Shown in pieces: positions 43,015 through 52,273 of a stretch of DNA of 64,000 nt. Position numbers and translations under genes: made by a program. Location: assembly GCF_024171565.1 (NCBI RefSeq), contig NZ_JALJZZ010000001.1, forward strand, positions 248,001 to 312,000. Reading direction: 5' to 3'. Positions within the stretch are counted from its first letter, which is position 1. Every line of letters starts with the position of its first letter. The stretch is from Okibacterium sp. HSC-33S16 (GTDB lineage Bacteria; Actinomycetota; Actinomycetes; Actinomycetales; Microbacteriaceae). The notes under the pieces are model-generated. The model searched no databases and was not told where the DNA came from. It saw only the letters and a program-made list of their open reading frames with translations.

Positions 43015-44829
43015 TCAGGATCGAGCGGCCAACCCGGCCAGCATCGTACGGTTCCGGGCGCCTGTCTTCCGAAGGATCGAACCGACGTGCTTCTCCACCG
43101 TTTTCACCGAGATGGACAGTTCCGTAGCGATCCGTTTATCTGGAAAGCCCTGTTCGACCAGCGCCCGGACTTCCCGTTCCCGGGCGGTGAGAGCATCCGC
43201 AATGGTGCGCGACCTCGGCGCGGACGTCAACGAGCTGAGGAATCCAGCCGGAATGAGGGAATCGCCCCGGGCCGCCGCAACGAGAGCACGCGCAAGCGCT
43301 CCGGCTTCCGTGTCGTTCTCGACGAAGCCGACAGCGCCGATTTGAGCGGCAGCGCGCACGCGATCGTCGGCGAAGGAATCGATGAGTAGAACGACGGCGA
43401 CATGGTGGTCGATGGCCCGGAGGTATGACGTGAGCTGGGTGCCATCGATGCGGGGGAGCGCCAGATTCCCGAGCACGACATGCGGGTGGACCAGCTGGTA
43501 GGCGTCGACAGCATCCATGGCACTGGCGACTTCGCCCACCACCTGGATGTCAGGTTCGATCTGGCTGAGCATGCGAACAAGGCCCGCGCGCACAACAGCC
43601 CGTTCATGGACGATGAGTACGCGCCATCGAGAGCGCGACGTGTCGAGAGCCGCACCGGCCGCGTATGGCACCTCGGCGCGGATCCTGGTGCCCCACTCAG
43701 GTGTCGAGTCGACGACCAACGTGCCCCCGAGCAAGTGAGCGCGCGCGGCGAGACCCTGCAGGCCAAACCCACGAGTCGATCGAGCAGAGGGGTCGGTGGT
43801 CGAAGCCACATCGAAACCGACACCGTCGTCGTCGATCATCACCGAGACCTGCAGGGAACCATAAACCAGCCCGACCCGCACTGACCGCGCGCGGGCGTGC
43901 TCAACGACATTCGTGAGGGCTTCCTGCACGATTCGGAAAAGCTGGCGCGCCGTCTCCGGTGCGAGTGTTTGCGGTTCACCAGCAACCACCAGTCGTGTGT
44001 TCATTGTCGCCGTCGATTGCACCCACGCGAGCTCAAGTGCCACCGCCTCCTGCAGCGAGCGACCCTCCAACAGCGACGGGCCCAGCCCGAGTACGGTGCG
44101 CCGAGTTTCGACCAACGCAGAACGGGCCGCTGTGCGAGCGGAGCGTAGCGCGGTCGACGGGTCGCGAGCACCGCTCACCTCCCGTTCGGCGGCGTCGAGT
44201 TGCAGCAGCACGGTGGCAAGGCCACGGCCGACCGTGTCGTGGACATCACGAACCACGCGCTCTCGCTCCGCCATTCTCGCCGCGTCGCTTTCCTTCTCGG
44301 CGGCGCGGGCATGCAGCCGCGCGTTCGTCATGGCGATAGCGGCATGGGTGGCGAAGAGCTCCACGAGCCGCGCGTCGTCGGCCGAGAACTGCCTCCCCGG
44401 CTCCGAGCTGAAAACAACGCACGTCCCGATAATTGTGCCGTCCCAGCGAATCGGGACGCCGATGACCCCGTGCAGCCGACCGCGATCCTCCGCGCGAATG
44501 TGACCGCCGTGCACATCGGCGTACTCGGCGAACTGCACCGCGCGCCGCGCCCGAACGACCTCACCGGTCACACCCTCGTCAAGTGGAAAGGTTCTCCCCG
44601 AGAGACAACCCACGCCGATGTCGACCTCCTTGCGGTACGTTCCCGCGACCTCGTCGACCGTGCAGATCGATCCGTTCTCGCAGCCGAGCAGTGTGAGTGT
44701 GTGGCGCAGAATGCGTTCCAGCAGCGGAGCAAGGGCGAATCGCCCGGCCAGATCAGTGGCGAGGGCCGCCAGCGAGGTGAATCGCGCGTCGTTCTGCGCC
44801 GACACCGAAGTGCCCGATGTGGTGGTCAT
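43015..44829 (-). CDS. GAF sensor histidine kinase fused to a degenerate receiver and LuxR-type DNA-binding domain
   Basis: The 604-residue protein has a GAF domain (about 20-170), a HisKA_3 dimerisation domain with His197 in RDVHDTVG, an HATPase domain (DDDGVGFD, then TRGFGLQGLAARAHLLGG), a receiver-like domain (402-520) and a C-terminal LuxR helix-turn-helix (LTAREREVRALVEQGFPDKRIATELSISVKTVEKHVGSIL). The receiver has lost key residues: HE instead of the acidic DD pair, Asn455 at the phospho-acceptor position (LGNLALP) and no Lys in VENDT. Kinase and output are thus joined through a pseudo-receiver. It lies 99 bp upstream of the sugar operon and is a candidate regulator of it. Confidence 0.9.
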   Translation of the reverse strand: MTTTSGTSVSAQNDARFTSLAALATDLAGRFALAPLLERILRHTLTLLGCENGSICTVDEVAGTYRKEVDIGVGCLSGRTFPLDEGVTGEVVRARRAVQFAEYADVHGGHIRAEDRGRLHGVIGVPIRWDGTIIGTCVVFSSEPGRQFSADDARLVELFATHAAIAMTNARLHARAAEKESDAARMAERERVVRDVHDTVGRGLATVLLQLDAAEREVSGARDPSTALRSARTAARSALVETRRTVLGLGPSLLEGRSLQEAVALELAWVQSTATMNTRLVVAGEPQTLAPETARQLFRIVQEALTNVVEHARARSVRVGLVYGSLQVSVMIDDDGVGFDVASTTDPSARSTRGFGLQGLAARAHLLGGTLVVDSTPEWGTRIRAEVPYAAGAALDTSRSRWRVLIVHERAVVRAGLVRMLSQIEPDIQVVGEVASAMDAVDAYQLVHPHVVLGNLALPRIDGTQLTSYLRAIDHHVAVVLLIDSFADDRVRAAAQIGAVGFVENDTEAGALARALVAAARGDSLIPAGFLSSLTSAPRSRTIADALTAREREVRALVEQGFPDKRIATELSISVKTVEKHVGSILRKTGARNRTMLAGLAARS

Positions 44830-44919
44830 GTGCTCGATCCTCAGTGATTGAGTGCGGTGAACCCCTCGACCAGCCCATCATGGCCCGTCGAACGACTACG
44901 CGCCAGCATCGCGCTTCCG

Positions 44920-45309
44920 TCACCGCTGGCCGTCGTTCGACGGAACCAGCCGAAGCGTTGTGGCCGGTGCCTTCGGTCCGACGACCGTATTCACAATGCG
45001 CGGCCCGTATCTGTCGTATTTCTCGTGGTACGCCGCGTCGATATCTGATGAAACGGATGCCTCGGCATCGTTAAAGAGGACGTCTCTTTCCAGCGCTCCG
45101 GCGCGTATCCGTCCCGATCCGCTCCTCTTCGCGCGGACGAACCACGGGTTGCTCGCACCGTACGCCGAACGAACGTACACGTCATTCCCGGCCCGAACCA
45201 CCCAAATGGTGACGAACGGGCGAAGGGTTCCGTCGGGCCGCCTCGAGGTGATCTGCAACTCATCTGCGGCGGCGAGCTGGGCAAGCTCGTCCTCGGTCCA
45301 CTCAGTCAT
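44920..45309 (-). CDS. DUF2255 family protein
   Basis: The ATG at 45309 has AAAGGCGG upstream. The 129-residue protein matches DUF2255: MTEWTEDELAQLAAADELQITSRR, TIWVVRAGNDVYVRSAYG, WFVRAKRSGSGRIRAGALERDVLF and AYHEKYDRYGPRIVNTVVGP, a split-barrel flavin-reductase-like fold similar to F420-dependent pyridoxamine oxidase relatives. A cofactor-binding role is an inference. It stands alone on the minus strand. Confidence 0.85.
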   Translation of the reverse strand: MTEWTEDELAQLAAADELQITSRRPDGTLRPFVTIWVVRAGNDVYVRSAYGASNPWFVRAKRSGSGRIRAGALERDVLFNDAEASVSSDIDAAYHEKYDRYGPRIVNTVVGPKAPATTLRLVPSNDGQR

Positions 45310-45506
45310 GGGTATTTCCGCCTTTCTCACGAGAGCCTCACGCTACGCCGGACAAGGCAGCGACGGGAGTGCTTGGCATGACCGGCCACGCCGCAGGCTA
45401 CGGCCGACGGCGGTTACAACTTGATTGCGTGCGCATGGCGAATTCCGGCGGTGAGTTAGTCTCGGTGTATCGTCGCCGTGAACGTGACCCGAATAAGGAA
45501 TGAACC

Positions 45507-46388
45507 ATGCGTAGAAAATCCCTCGTCGCACCCCTGGCTCTCGCTGCAGCTGCGGCCTTCGTGCTGACCGGTTGTGTGAACAACGAAGAAGCTCCCACCG
45601 GTGGATCATCCGCTGGCGGCTCGGTCAGCGCAGACGACAAGCTCGCTGCGCTCCTGCCCGACGACGTCGCGAAGTCCGGCGTGCTCAAGATTGGCGTTGA
45701 CGCCAGCTACGCCCCCAACGAATTCGAAGCAGACGACGGATCGGTCACCGGCTGGGACGCAGAGCTGGCTGAAGCGGTTGCTGCCAAGCTCGGCCTCAAG
45801 GTTGAGTGGGAGAAGTCCCTCTTCGACGCGATCCTTCCGAAGGTCGCAGGTGGAACCCTTGACCTCGGCTGGTCGAGCTTCACCGACAACCCCGAGCGCC
45901 AGGCTCAGGTCGACTTCGTCGACTACTACAACGCCGGTCTGCAGTTCGCCAAGGGTAAGGACGCCGAAGACCTCACCGAGTGGTGTGGGGTCACCGTCGC
46001 GATCCAGGCGTCGACCACGTCCGAACAGTACCTGCAGGACGCCAGCGACGCGTGCGTAGCTGAAGGTAAAGCGGCGGTCGACATGCTGAAGTCGGACGGC
46101 CAGGATGAGGCGACGAACAATGCGGTCCTCGGTCGCGCCGACTACCTGCTCGGTGACTCGCCCATCATTCAGTACGGCGTCGCACAGTCGGAGGACAAGC
46201 TTGTTCTCAGCGGTGACGTCTTTGACGCGGCACCGTACGGTGTGGTGATCGAGAAGGACGGCGACCTCCTTGAAGCCATCCAGGCGGCCATGCAGGCACT
46301 CATCGACGACGGAACCTACGAAGACATCCTCGCTGAGTGGGGTGTCGAGGGTGGAGCCGTCGACGAGGCAACGATCAACGCCGGCTAA
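45507..46388 (+). CDS. amino-acid ABC transporter, substrate-binding lipoprotein
   Basis: The 293-residue family 3 solute-binding protein has a lipoprotein signal (FVLTGC, Cys22), a Gly/Ser linker and the periplasmic-type domain: VLKIGVDASYAPNEFEADDGSVTGWDAELAEAVAAKLG, FDAILPKVAGGTLDLGWSSFTDNPERQ and YGVVIEKDGDLLEAIQAAM. It should capture a polar or basic amino acid outside the membrane and hand it to the permease encoded next. AAGGA precedes the ATG. It starts a three-gene operon with the permease (5 bp gap) and the ATPase. Confidence 0.95.
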   Translation: MRRKSLVAPLALAAAAAFVLTGCVNNEEAPTGGSSAGGSVSADDKLAALLPDDVAKSGVLKIGVDASYAPNEFEADDGSVTGWDAELAEAVAAKLGLKVEWEKSLFDAILPKVAGGTLDLGWSSFTDNPERQAQVDFVDYYNAGLQFAKGKDAEDLTEWCGVTVAIQASTTSEQYLQDASDACVAEGKAAVDMLKSDGQDEATNNAVLGRADYLLGDSPIIQYGVAQSEDKLVLSGDVFDAAPYGVVIEKDGDLLEAIQAAMQALIDDGTYEDILAEWGVEGGAVDEATINAG

Positions 46389-46393
46389 CGATC

Positions 46394-47353
46394 ATGGACC
46401 CTGCAACAGAACCGATTAAGGCGGTCAAGCTCCGGCACCCGGTGCGCACGGCGTTTGCCGTCGTCATCGTGCTGCTCGTGGCCCTGTTCGTCTGGGATGC
46501 CGCGACGCGAGAGGCCTATCAATGGCCTCTTGTGGGGCAGTACCTGTTAGACCGTCGGATCAGCCAGGCGGCTGGCGTCACTCTCGCCTTGACCGTGCTT
46601 GCGATGATCCTGGCCATCGTGATGGGGCTCGTCCTGGCTGTCATGCGGCTCAGCGACAATCCGGTTCTGAAAGCCGTGTCCTGGTTCTACCTCTGGCTGT
46701 TCCGTGGCACCCCGGTGTACGTGCAGTTGGTGTTCTGGGGACTGCTCGGAACGATTTACCGCTCGGTCACGATCGGCATCCCGTTCACGAGTGTTGAGTT
46801 CTTCACGGTGTCGCCGTTCTCCGCCATCGATTTGTTCTGGCTCGCCGTGCTCGGTCTCGCCTTCAACGAGGCCGCGTACATGGCCGAGATCGTGCGGGGC
46901 GGAATCCTCAGCGTCCCCCGTGGCCAGGACGAGGCGGCACGTGCTCTGGGCATGAGCTGGCGGCAAACGATGCTGCGCATCGTTGTTCCGCAGTCGATGC
47001 GCGTCATCATCCCGCCGACCGGCAACGAGGTCATCTCGATGCTGAAGACGACGTCGCTCGTCACGGCGCTCGGTTTCTCGCTCGAGCTGTACGCGCGCAC
47101 CCGGGCCATCTCGGCACAGATCTACGCGACAGTTCCACTGCTCATCGTTGCCAGTATCTGGTACCTGCTCGTCACGAGCATCCTGATGGTGGGGCAGTAC
47201 TACCTTGAGCGCTACTACGGTCGCGGAGTAGCGCCACAGCGGGCACCTGAGAACGACCCTGACGTTGCCGACGCGGCAGGCGTCGACCCAACGACCGGAT
47301 TGAGCGGCGATGAGATTGAGGCTGTCGCACCGCCGAAGAGGGAGCACCAATGA
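46394..47353 (+). CDS. amino-acid ABC transporter permease
   Basis: The 319-residue membrane protein has about six hydrophobic segments and the HisMQ-type signature: [43 protein letters not shown], and the EAA loop [29 protein letters not shown]. The C-terminal ~45 residues are a hydrophilic Asp/Glu/Pro tail. It should form the channel of the polar amino-acid importer. Its stop overlaps the ATPase start by 4 bp. The frame open from 46337 starts inside the binding-protein gene and is not used. Confidence 0.95.
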   Translation: MDPATEPIKAVKLRHPVRTAFAVVIVLLVALFVWDAATREAYQWPLVGQYLLDRRISQAAGVTLALTVLAMILAIVMGLVLAVMRLSDNPVLKAVSWFYLWLFRGTPVYVQLVFWGLLGTIYRSVTIGIPFTSVEFFTVSPFSAIDLFWLAVLGLAFNEAAYMAEIVRGGILSVPRGQDEAARALGMSWRQTMLRIVVPQSMRVIIPPTGNEVISMLKTTSLVTALGFSLELYARTRAISAQIYATVPLLIVASIWYLLVTSILMVGQYYLERYYGRGVAPQRAPENDPDVADAAGVDPTTGLSGDEIEAVAPPKREHQ

Positions 47354-48117
47354 CCGACGTCCCTATGGTCCACGCCGATCACATCGTCAAGAGCTATGGC
47401 TCACACCAGGTGCTCAAGGACGTGTCGGTGACCGTCAACCGCGGTGAAGTTGCCTGCCTGATCGGTCCGAGCGGTTCGGGCAAGTCAACGTTCCTCCGCT
47501 GCATTAACCACCTGGAGTCGATCAACGGTGGCCGCCTGTCTGTCGACGGCGAGCTGATGGGCTATCGCCAGCGCGGTGAGAAGCTCTACGAGATGTCACC
47601 GGCTGAGGTGTCCCGGCAGCGGGCGGACATCGGCATGGTGTTCCAGTCGTTCAACCTGTTTCCGCACATGACCGTGCTCGAGAACATCATTGAGGCGCCG
47701 ACGCAGGTCAAGGGCATCAAGAAGGCCGCGGCGGTTGCCACAGCCATGGAGCTTCTCGACCGTGTCGGGTTGGCGCACAAGGCCAAGGCCTACCCGTCGC
47801 ACCTCTCCGGAGGCCAGCAGCAGCGCGTCGCGATTGCGCGGGCACTTGCGATGAGCCCCAAGCTCATGCTGTTTGATGAGCCAACCAGCGCACTTGACCC
47901 CGAGCTCGTCGGCGAAGTGCTCGACGTGATGAAGGGTCTTGCGCGCTCCGGCATGACGATGATCGTTGTGACGCACGAGATCGGCTTCGCGCGCGAGGTC
48001 GGCGACTCGCTGTTCTTCATGGACGGTGGTGTCATCGTCGAGTCGGGTGACCCTCGTGAAGTGCTGACCAGTCCGAAGCACGAACGGACGCAATCGTTTC
48101 TCTCGAAGGTGCTGTAA
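47350..48117 (+). CDS. amino-acid ABC transporter ATP-binding protein
   Basis: The 255-residue ATPase has Walker [11 protein letters not shown]-loop [14 protein letters not shown], signature [15 protein letters not shown], Walker [13 protein letters not shown] and the switch His in VVTHEIGFA, the GlnQ/HisP class. It powers the importer with the two preceding genes. Start codon overlaps the permease stop (ATGA). A terminator follows within 20 bp. Confidence 0.97.
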   Translation: MTDVPMVHADHIVKSYGSHQVLKDVSVTVNRGEVACLIGPSGSGKSTFLRCINHLESINGGRLSVDGELMGYRQRGEKLYEMSPAEVSRQRADIGMVFQSFNLFPHMTVLENIIEAPTQVKGIKKAAAVATAMELLDRVGLAHKAKAYPSHLSGGQQQRVAIARALAMSPKLMLFDEPTSALDPELVGEVLDVMKGLARSGMTMIVVTHEIGFAREVGDSLFFMDGGVIVESGDPREVLTSPKHERTQSFLSKVL

Positions 48118-48137
48118 GCATCCGTTCGAGAAGAAAT

Positions 48138-48169
48138 GGTGCTGGCCGACTTAGCCGGCCAGCACCTTT
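48138..48169. terminator. terminator shared by the ABC operon and hrpA
   Basis: An 11-bp stem (48138-48148 with 48156-48166) has a 7-nt loop and is followed by TTTC. The hrpA stop codon lies in the loop and its last codons form one arm, so the end of hrpA coincides with the hairpin. Confidence 0.85.
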
Positions 48170-51100
48170 CGGATGCGTTGCAACGACACCGTTTCGTTGG
48201 CACCGATGTTTTGCGCGAAGAGGCTGAGGCGCAGCTCTTCGATCATCCAGCGCGCATGAACGATGTGTGGGGCGGCAAACCGAGCGGGCGGCAATGTGCC
48301 CCCGGCTGCCTCGTAGAGCGCTGTTGCGGCCTGGACTTCGTTCATCCAGACACGGTCGCGGTTCGGGTTGTCGGCCAGCTTCTCCACGCGGTGCGTGATG
48401 CCGTTGAGGTAGCGGGGAACCTGCGCCAGCCGCTGCATTCCGGTTCGGGAAACGAAGCCGGGGTACACCAGGGCGGAAAGCTGCTGGGTGGCGTCTGACA
48501 ACGCGGGGAGCAGGGCAAGGCTCGTTGCTTTCTTCACCGCTTTCTCGGCCGTTCGCGCCGCGGTCAGGACCTTGGCGACGAGCGACGCCGTGTCGAACAT
48601 GGTGTTCATCATCGCCCCGGAGATGCGGTCTCGCACGGTCTCAAACTCGGCGCGCATGAAGATTGAGCCGTCAGGCTTCACCCGGAAAAGCACATCGTCG
48701 ATGCAGGCCGCGAGGCAGTCATCGAACAACGCCTGCGTGGTCGGGTACGGGCTCGTGGCGAGGGTGAGCTTCTCTGCTGAGGTGAGGTGCTGCTGCACGT
48801 AGGACACCGGCGAGGGGAGGGCGAGGAGCAGCAGGCGTCGGATTCCGTCTGGCATGGCCTGTGCCTGGTCCTGTTCGGTGGCCATGATGCGGATAGCGAC
48901 GGAACTGCCTTCGTCGACGAGCGCCGGATAGCCGCGAATCATGTTGCCCGCCTGTCGGGTGTCGACGTAGCGCGGCAGTTCGTCGAAGTCCCAGCGGGTG
49001 ATGCCCGATCGCTCGAGCGCGTTCGGTGTGGCTTCGGCGATCTGCGCGACGCTCTGGCGGGTGCGGGCCTTCAGCCGGTGCTGCAGCTCCGTGAGGTCTT
49101 TGCCGTTCGCCACGTGGCGGCCCTTTTCATCGACCACCCGGAAGGTGACCTTCAGGTGGTCGGGGATGCGCGACAGGTCGAAGTCGCTCGCCTCGATCTG
49201 CATGTAGGAGAGCCGTTTCACAGCCATGGCGAGATGCGCGGTGAGCGTGTCTGCGTTGGTCGCCTCGGGCTCGGGAGGACCCGAAGGAAGCTCGGCCAGG
49301 AGGCGCCGGGCCCAGTCCGCAGCGGGGACGATGTTGCGCCGGATCGCCTTGGGAAGCGACTTGATCAGTGCCGTGATGAGTTCGTGCCGAAGGCCGGGAA
49401 CCTGCCAGTCAAACCCGGCAGGGGAGAGGCGGGGAAGCAGCGCGAGCGGGACCTGTACGGTCACTCCGTCATCCTCGGCGCCCGGCTCGAACCGGTAGCG
49501 CAGGCTGAGCTTCTGGTCGCCCTGGCGCCAGATCGGCGGGAACTCGGTCTCGTCGACGTCGGGTGCATCGTCGGGAAGAAGATCCTCCTGGCGCATGGTG
49601 AGCAGGTCGGGGGTGTTCTGCTTCGCCTTACGCCACCACCCCTCGAAGGTTCGAGTCGAGAACACGTCGGCGGGGATCCGAGAGTTGTAGAAGTCGAAGA
49701 CAGCCTCATCATCGAACAGGATGTCGCGGCGGCGGGTGCGCTCCTCGAGCTCGGCCAATTCCTTGCGAAGCTTTTTGTTGGCCCGGTCGAACGCTTGCGG
49801 GGAGTCCCATTCACCCTCGACGAGCGCGTGGCGGATGAATAATTCACGCGAGAGCTCGGGATCGATCTTCGAGTACTGCACCCGACGGCGGGGGATGATC
49901 GCCAGGCCGTAGAGCATCACTTTCTCCCACGCCACGACGGAACCCTGCTGCTTCTCCCAGTGCGGCTCGGAGTAGCTGCGCTTGACCAGGTCGCCGGCGA
50001 TCTGTTCCGCCCAGGCGGGGTCAATCGATGCCGTTGTCCGCGCGAAGAGCCGAGACGTTTCGACGAGCTCAGCAGCCATGATGGCGTTCGGTTGCTTCTT
50101 CGCGAGGGCCGAACCCGGGAAAATGACAAATCTGGTCTGCCGCGCACCGATGTAGTCGCCCTTGCGGGGAGGACCAGGCCGGTTCGCAGCTTTACTGCCG
50201 CGCGCAGAGTTCGCCGCTGCCTGGGCCGCGTCCTTGATTCCGATATGCGAAAGAAGTCCGGCGAGTAGAGACCGGTGGATGCCGTCTGGGTTTGTCGTCC
50301 GCTCGCTGAGAGTCAGGCCGAGAGGTTTGGAGAGCTGGCGAAGCTGACGGAAGACGTCTTGCCATTCGCGGATACGCAAGTAATTGAGGAACTCGTTCTT
50401 GCACAGTCGACGGAATGCGCTTGAGCCCAGTTCCTTCTGCTTCTCTTCGATGTAGTTCCACAGGTTGAGCAGTGAGAGGAAGTCACTGGTCGGATCCGTG
50501 AATCGCGCGTGCTTCTCGTCGGCCTGCTGGCGTTTCTCCAGGGGGCGTTCGCGCGGATCCTGAATGGTGAGCGCCGCAACGATCGCCATGACCTCGCGCG
50601 ACACGTTGTGCTTCTTTGATTCGATGACCATTCGCGCGAAGCGCGGGTCGATCGGAAGCCGGGCGAGGTCTCGCCCGATCCGGGTGAGACGGGGGGTGGC
50701 GCTTGGTTGCGCGTCGATGGCGCCAAGCTCGCGGAGGAGGTCAAGTCCGTCTTTGATTCCTCGTGAATCCGGCGGCTGAACGAACGGGAAAGCGGCGATG
50801 TCGCCGAGACCCAGCGACACCATTTGCAGGATCACGGCGGCAAGGTTTGTGCGCAGGATTTCCGGCTCGGTGAACTCGGGACGGGCAAGGAAATCCTCTT
50901 CCGAGTACAACCGAATGGCGATGCCCTCGCTGGTGCGCCCCGATCGACCGGAGCGCTGGTTCGCTGACGCCTGCGAGATCGCCTCGATCGGAAGTCGCTG
51001 GACCTTTGAGCGCACACTGTATCGGGAAATGCGCGCCGTTCCCGCGTCAACGACGTACTTGATCCCCGGTACGGTCAAGCTCGTCTCGGCCACGTTGGTG

Positions 51101-51996
51101 GCGAGAATGATGCGTCGCCGCACGCCAGCCTTGGTGCTGGGTTGGAAGACCCTGTGCTGGTCAGCGGAGCTGAGGCGACCGTAGAGGGGCAGGATCTCGG
51201 TGACACCGGCTCCGCCTTGGGCGTACCTGGCGTTCAGAGCGTCGGCCGTGTCACGAATCTCCGTCTCACCGCTGAGGAAGACGAGAACATCTCCCATCGA
51301 CTCTCGGGCCAGCTCGTCGAGAGCGGCCGTGATGCCGTCGATCGGGTCCAGATCGGGCTGGGTGGGTTCGTCGCCATCATCGGCTTCATCGTCGTCACCG
51401 ACTTTGTCCGCAACGAGGGGGCGGTAGCGAATCTCGACAGGGAATGTCCGACCGGAGACCTCGACGATCGGTGCGCCTCCGAAGTGACGCGAGAAGCTCT
51501 CCGGATCGATGGTCGCCGACGTGATGACGACCTTGAGGTCGGGACGTTTCGGCAGCAACTGCTTGAGGTAACCCAGGAGGAAATCGATGTTGAGGCTGCG
51601 TTCGTGCGCCTCATCGATGATGATGGTGTCGTACCCGCGCAAAAGGCGATCCCTGTGGATCGCATTGAGCAGAATACCGTCGGTCATCAGCTTGACCTTG
51701 GTGTCTTTGCTGGCCTGGTCGGTGAACCGGACCTGATAGCCAACCACGCCACCAAGTTCAACGCCGAGTTCTTCCGCAATGCGTTCAGCGATGGTGCGCG
51801 CCGCCAAACGCCGGGGCTGCGTGTGAGCGATTGACTCGCGTCCCAGTTCGAGGAGGATCTTCGGCAACTGGGTAGTCTTTCCCGAACCCGTCGCGCCGGC
51901 AACAATAACAACCTGGTTGTCCCGGAGAACTTCGGAGATCTCGTCCTTCATCTGGCTGACGGGCAGCTCGGGAGGGTAAGAGATCGTAAAAGACAT
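48151..51996 (-). CDS. hrpA: ATP-dependent RNA helicase HrpA
   Basis: The 1281-residue DEAH helicase has Walker A GATGSGKTTQLPKI near residue 35, DEAH in TIIIDEAHERSLNIDFLLGYL, SAT motif ITSATIDPESFSRHFGG, motif VI QRSGRSGRTSEGIAIRLYSEEDF, the ratchet/HA2 and OB-fold regions, and the long DUF3418 C-terminal domain typical of bacterial HrpA. It should unwind or remodel RNA; in E. coli it rescues stalled ribosomes. Upstream TACGAT lies 8 nt before the ATG, with GAGGG only 2 nt before it, so a very short or absent leader is likely. Confidence 0.95.
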   Translation of the reverse strand: MSFTISYPPELPVSQMKDEISEVLRDNQVVIVAGATGSGKTTQLPKILLELGRESIAHTQPRRLAARTIAERIAEELGVELGGVVGYQVRFTDQASKDTKVKLMTDGILLNAIHRDRLLRGYDTIIIDEAHERSLNIDFLLGYLKQLLPKRPDLKVVITSATIDPESFSRHFGGAPIVEVSGRTFPVEIRYRPLVADKVGDDDEADDGDEPTQPDLDPIDGITAALDELARESMGDVLVFLSGETEIRDTADALNARYAQGGAGVTEILPLYGRLSSADQHRVFQPSTKAGVRRRIILATNVAETSLTVPGIKYVVDAGTARISRYSVRSKVQRLPIEAISQASANQRSGRSGRTSEGIAIRLYSEEDFLARPEFTEPEILRTNLAAVILQMVSLGLGDIAAFPFVQPPDSRGIKDGLDLLRELGAIDAQPSATPRLTRIGRDLARLPIDPRFARMVIESKKHNVSREVMAIVAALTIQDPRERPLEKRQQADEKHARFTDPTSDFLSLLNLWNYIEEKQKELGSSAFRRLCKNEFLNYLRIREWQDVFRQLRQLSKPLGLTLSERTTNPDGIHRSLLAGLLSHIGIKDAAQAAANSARGSKAANRPGPPRKGDYIGARQTRFVIFPGSALAKKQPNAIMAAELVETSRLFARTTASIDPAWAEQIAGDLVKRSYSEPHWEKQQGSVVAWEKVMLYGLAIIPRRRVQYSKIDPELSRELFIRHALVEGEWDSPQAFDRANKKLRKELAELEERTRRRDILFDDEAVFDFYNSRIPADVFSTRTFEGWWRKAKQNTPDLLTMRQEDLLPDDAPDVDETEFPPIWRQGDQKLSLRYRFEPGAEDDGVTVQVPLALLPRLSPAGFDWQVPGLRHELITALIKSLPKAIRRNIVPAADWARRLLAELPSGPPEPEATNADTLTAHLAMAVKRLSYMQIEASDFDLSRIPDHLKVTFRVVDEKGRHVANGKDLTELQHRLKARTRQSVAQIAEATPNALERSGITRWDFDELPRYVDTRQAGNMIRGYPALVDEGSSVAIRIMATEQDQAQAMPDGIRRLLLLALPSPVSYVQQHLTSAEKLTLATSPYPTTQALFDDCLAACIDDVLFRVKPDGSIFMRAEFETVRDRISGAMMNTMFDTASLVAKVLTAARTAEKAVKKATSLALLPALSDATQQLSALVYPGFVSRTGMQRLAQVPRYLNGITHRVEKLADNPNRDRVWMNEVQAATALYEAAGGTLPPARFAAPHIVHARWMIEELRLSLFAQNIGANETVSLQRIRKVLAG

Positions 51997-52126
51997 AGCC
52001 CTCTATCGTAAGACACCGTGCACTGAGTTGTCCGAGCGCGGCGCAGTTCGTTCTCCGGTTCCGCTGAGGGCGAAGTGGTGGGGTGAAGGTTGGTTGTGCT
52101 TCCCGCCAAATGGTTAGCTGGAGTAA

Positions 52127-52258
52127 TGGCACATCGAGGACCTGTCGAGTTCGAAACTGAACGTCGTTGACTTCGAACTGACCGAGCACGAGGTTGCCGC
52201 TATCCCGGCCCTTGAGCGCGATGGCCGCGTCGGCTCCCACCCGAGCGACGTGAACTAA
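52127..52258 (+). pseudogene. C-terminal remnant of an aldo/keto reductase gene
   Basis: An open frame of 43 codons after an in-frame TAA at 52124 and ending in TAA at 52256 encodes KLNVVDFELTEHEVAAIPAL followed by ERDGRVGSHPSDVN. This is the usual end of an aldo/keto reductase (FDFELT.EE.AAI.ALD...R.G..P...N). No catalytic part exists upstream, where the hrpA promoter lies. It is a decayed or truncated gene copy. Confidence 0.75.
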
Positions 52259-52273
52259 CAGAGGATGACTTCT

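Noticed and set aside
48787-49842. Plus-strand frame of 351 codons inside hrpA
   Set aside because: Shadow of the DEAH helicase; no homology signal visible.
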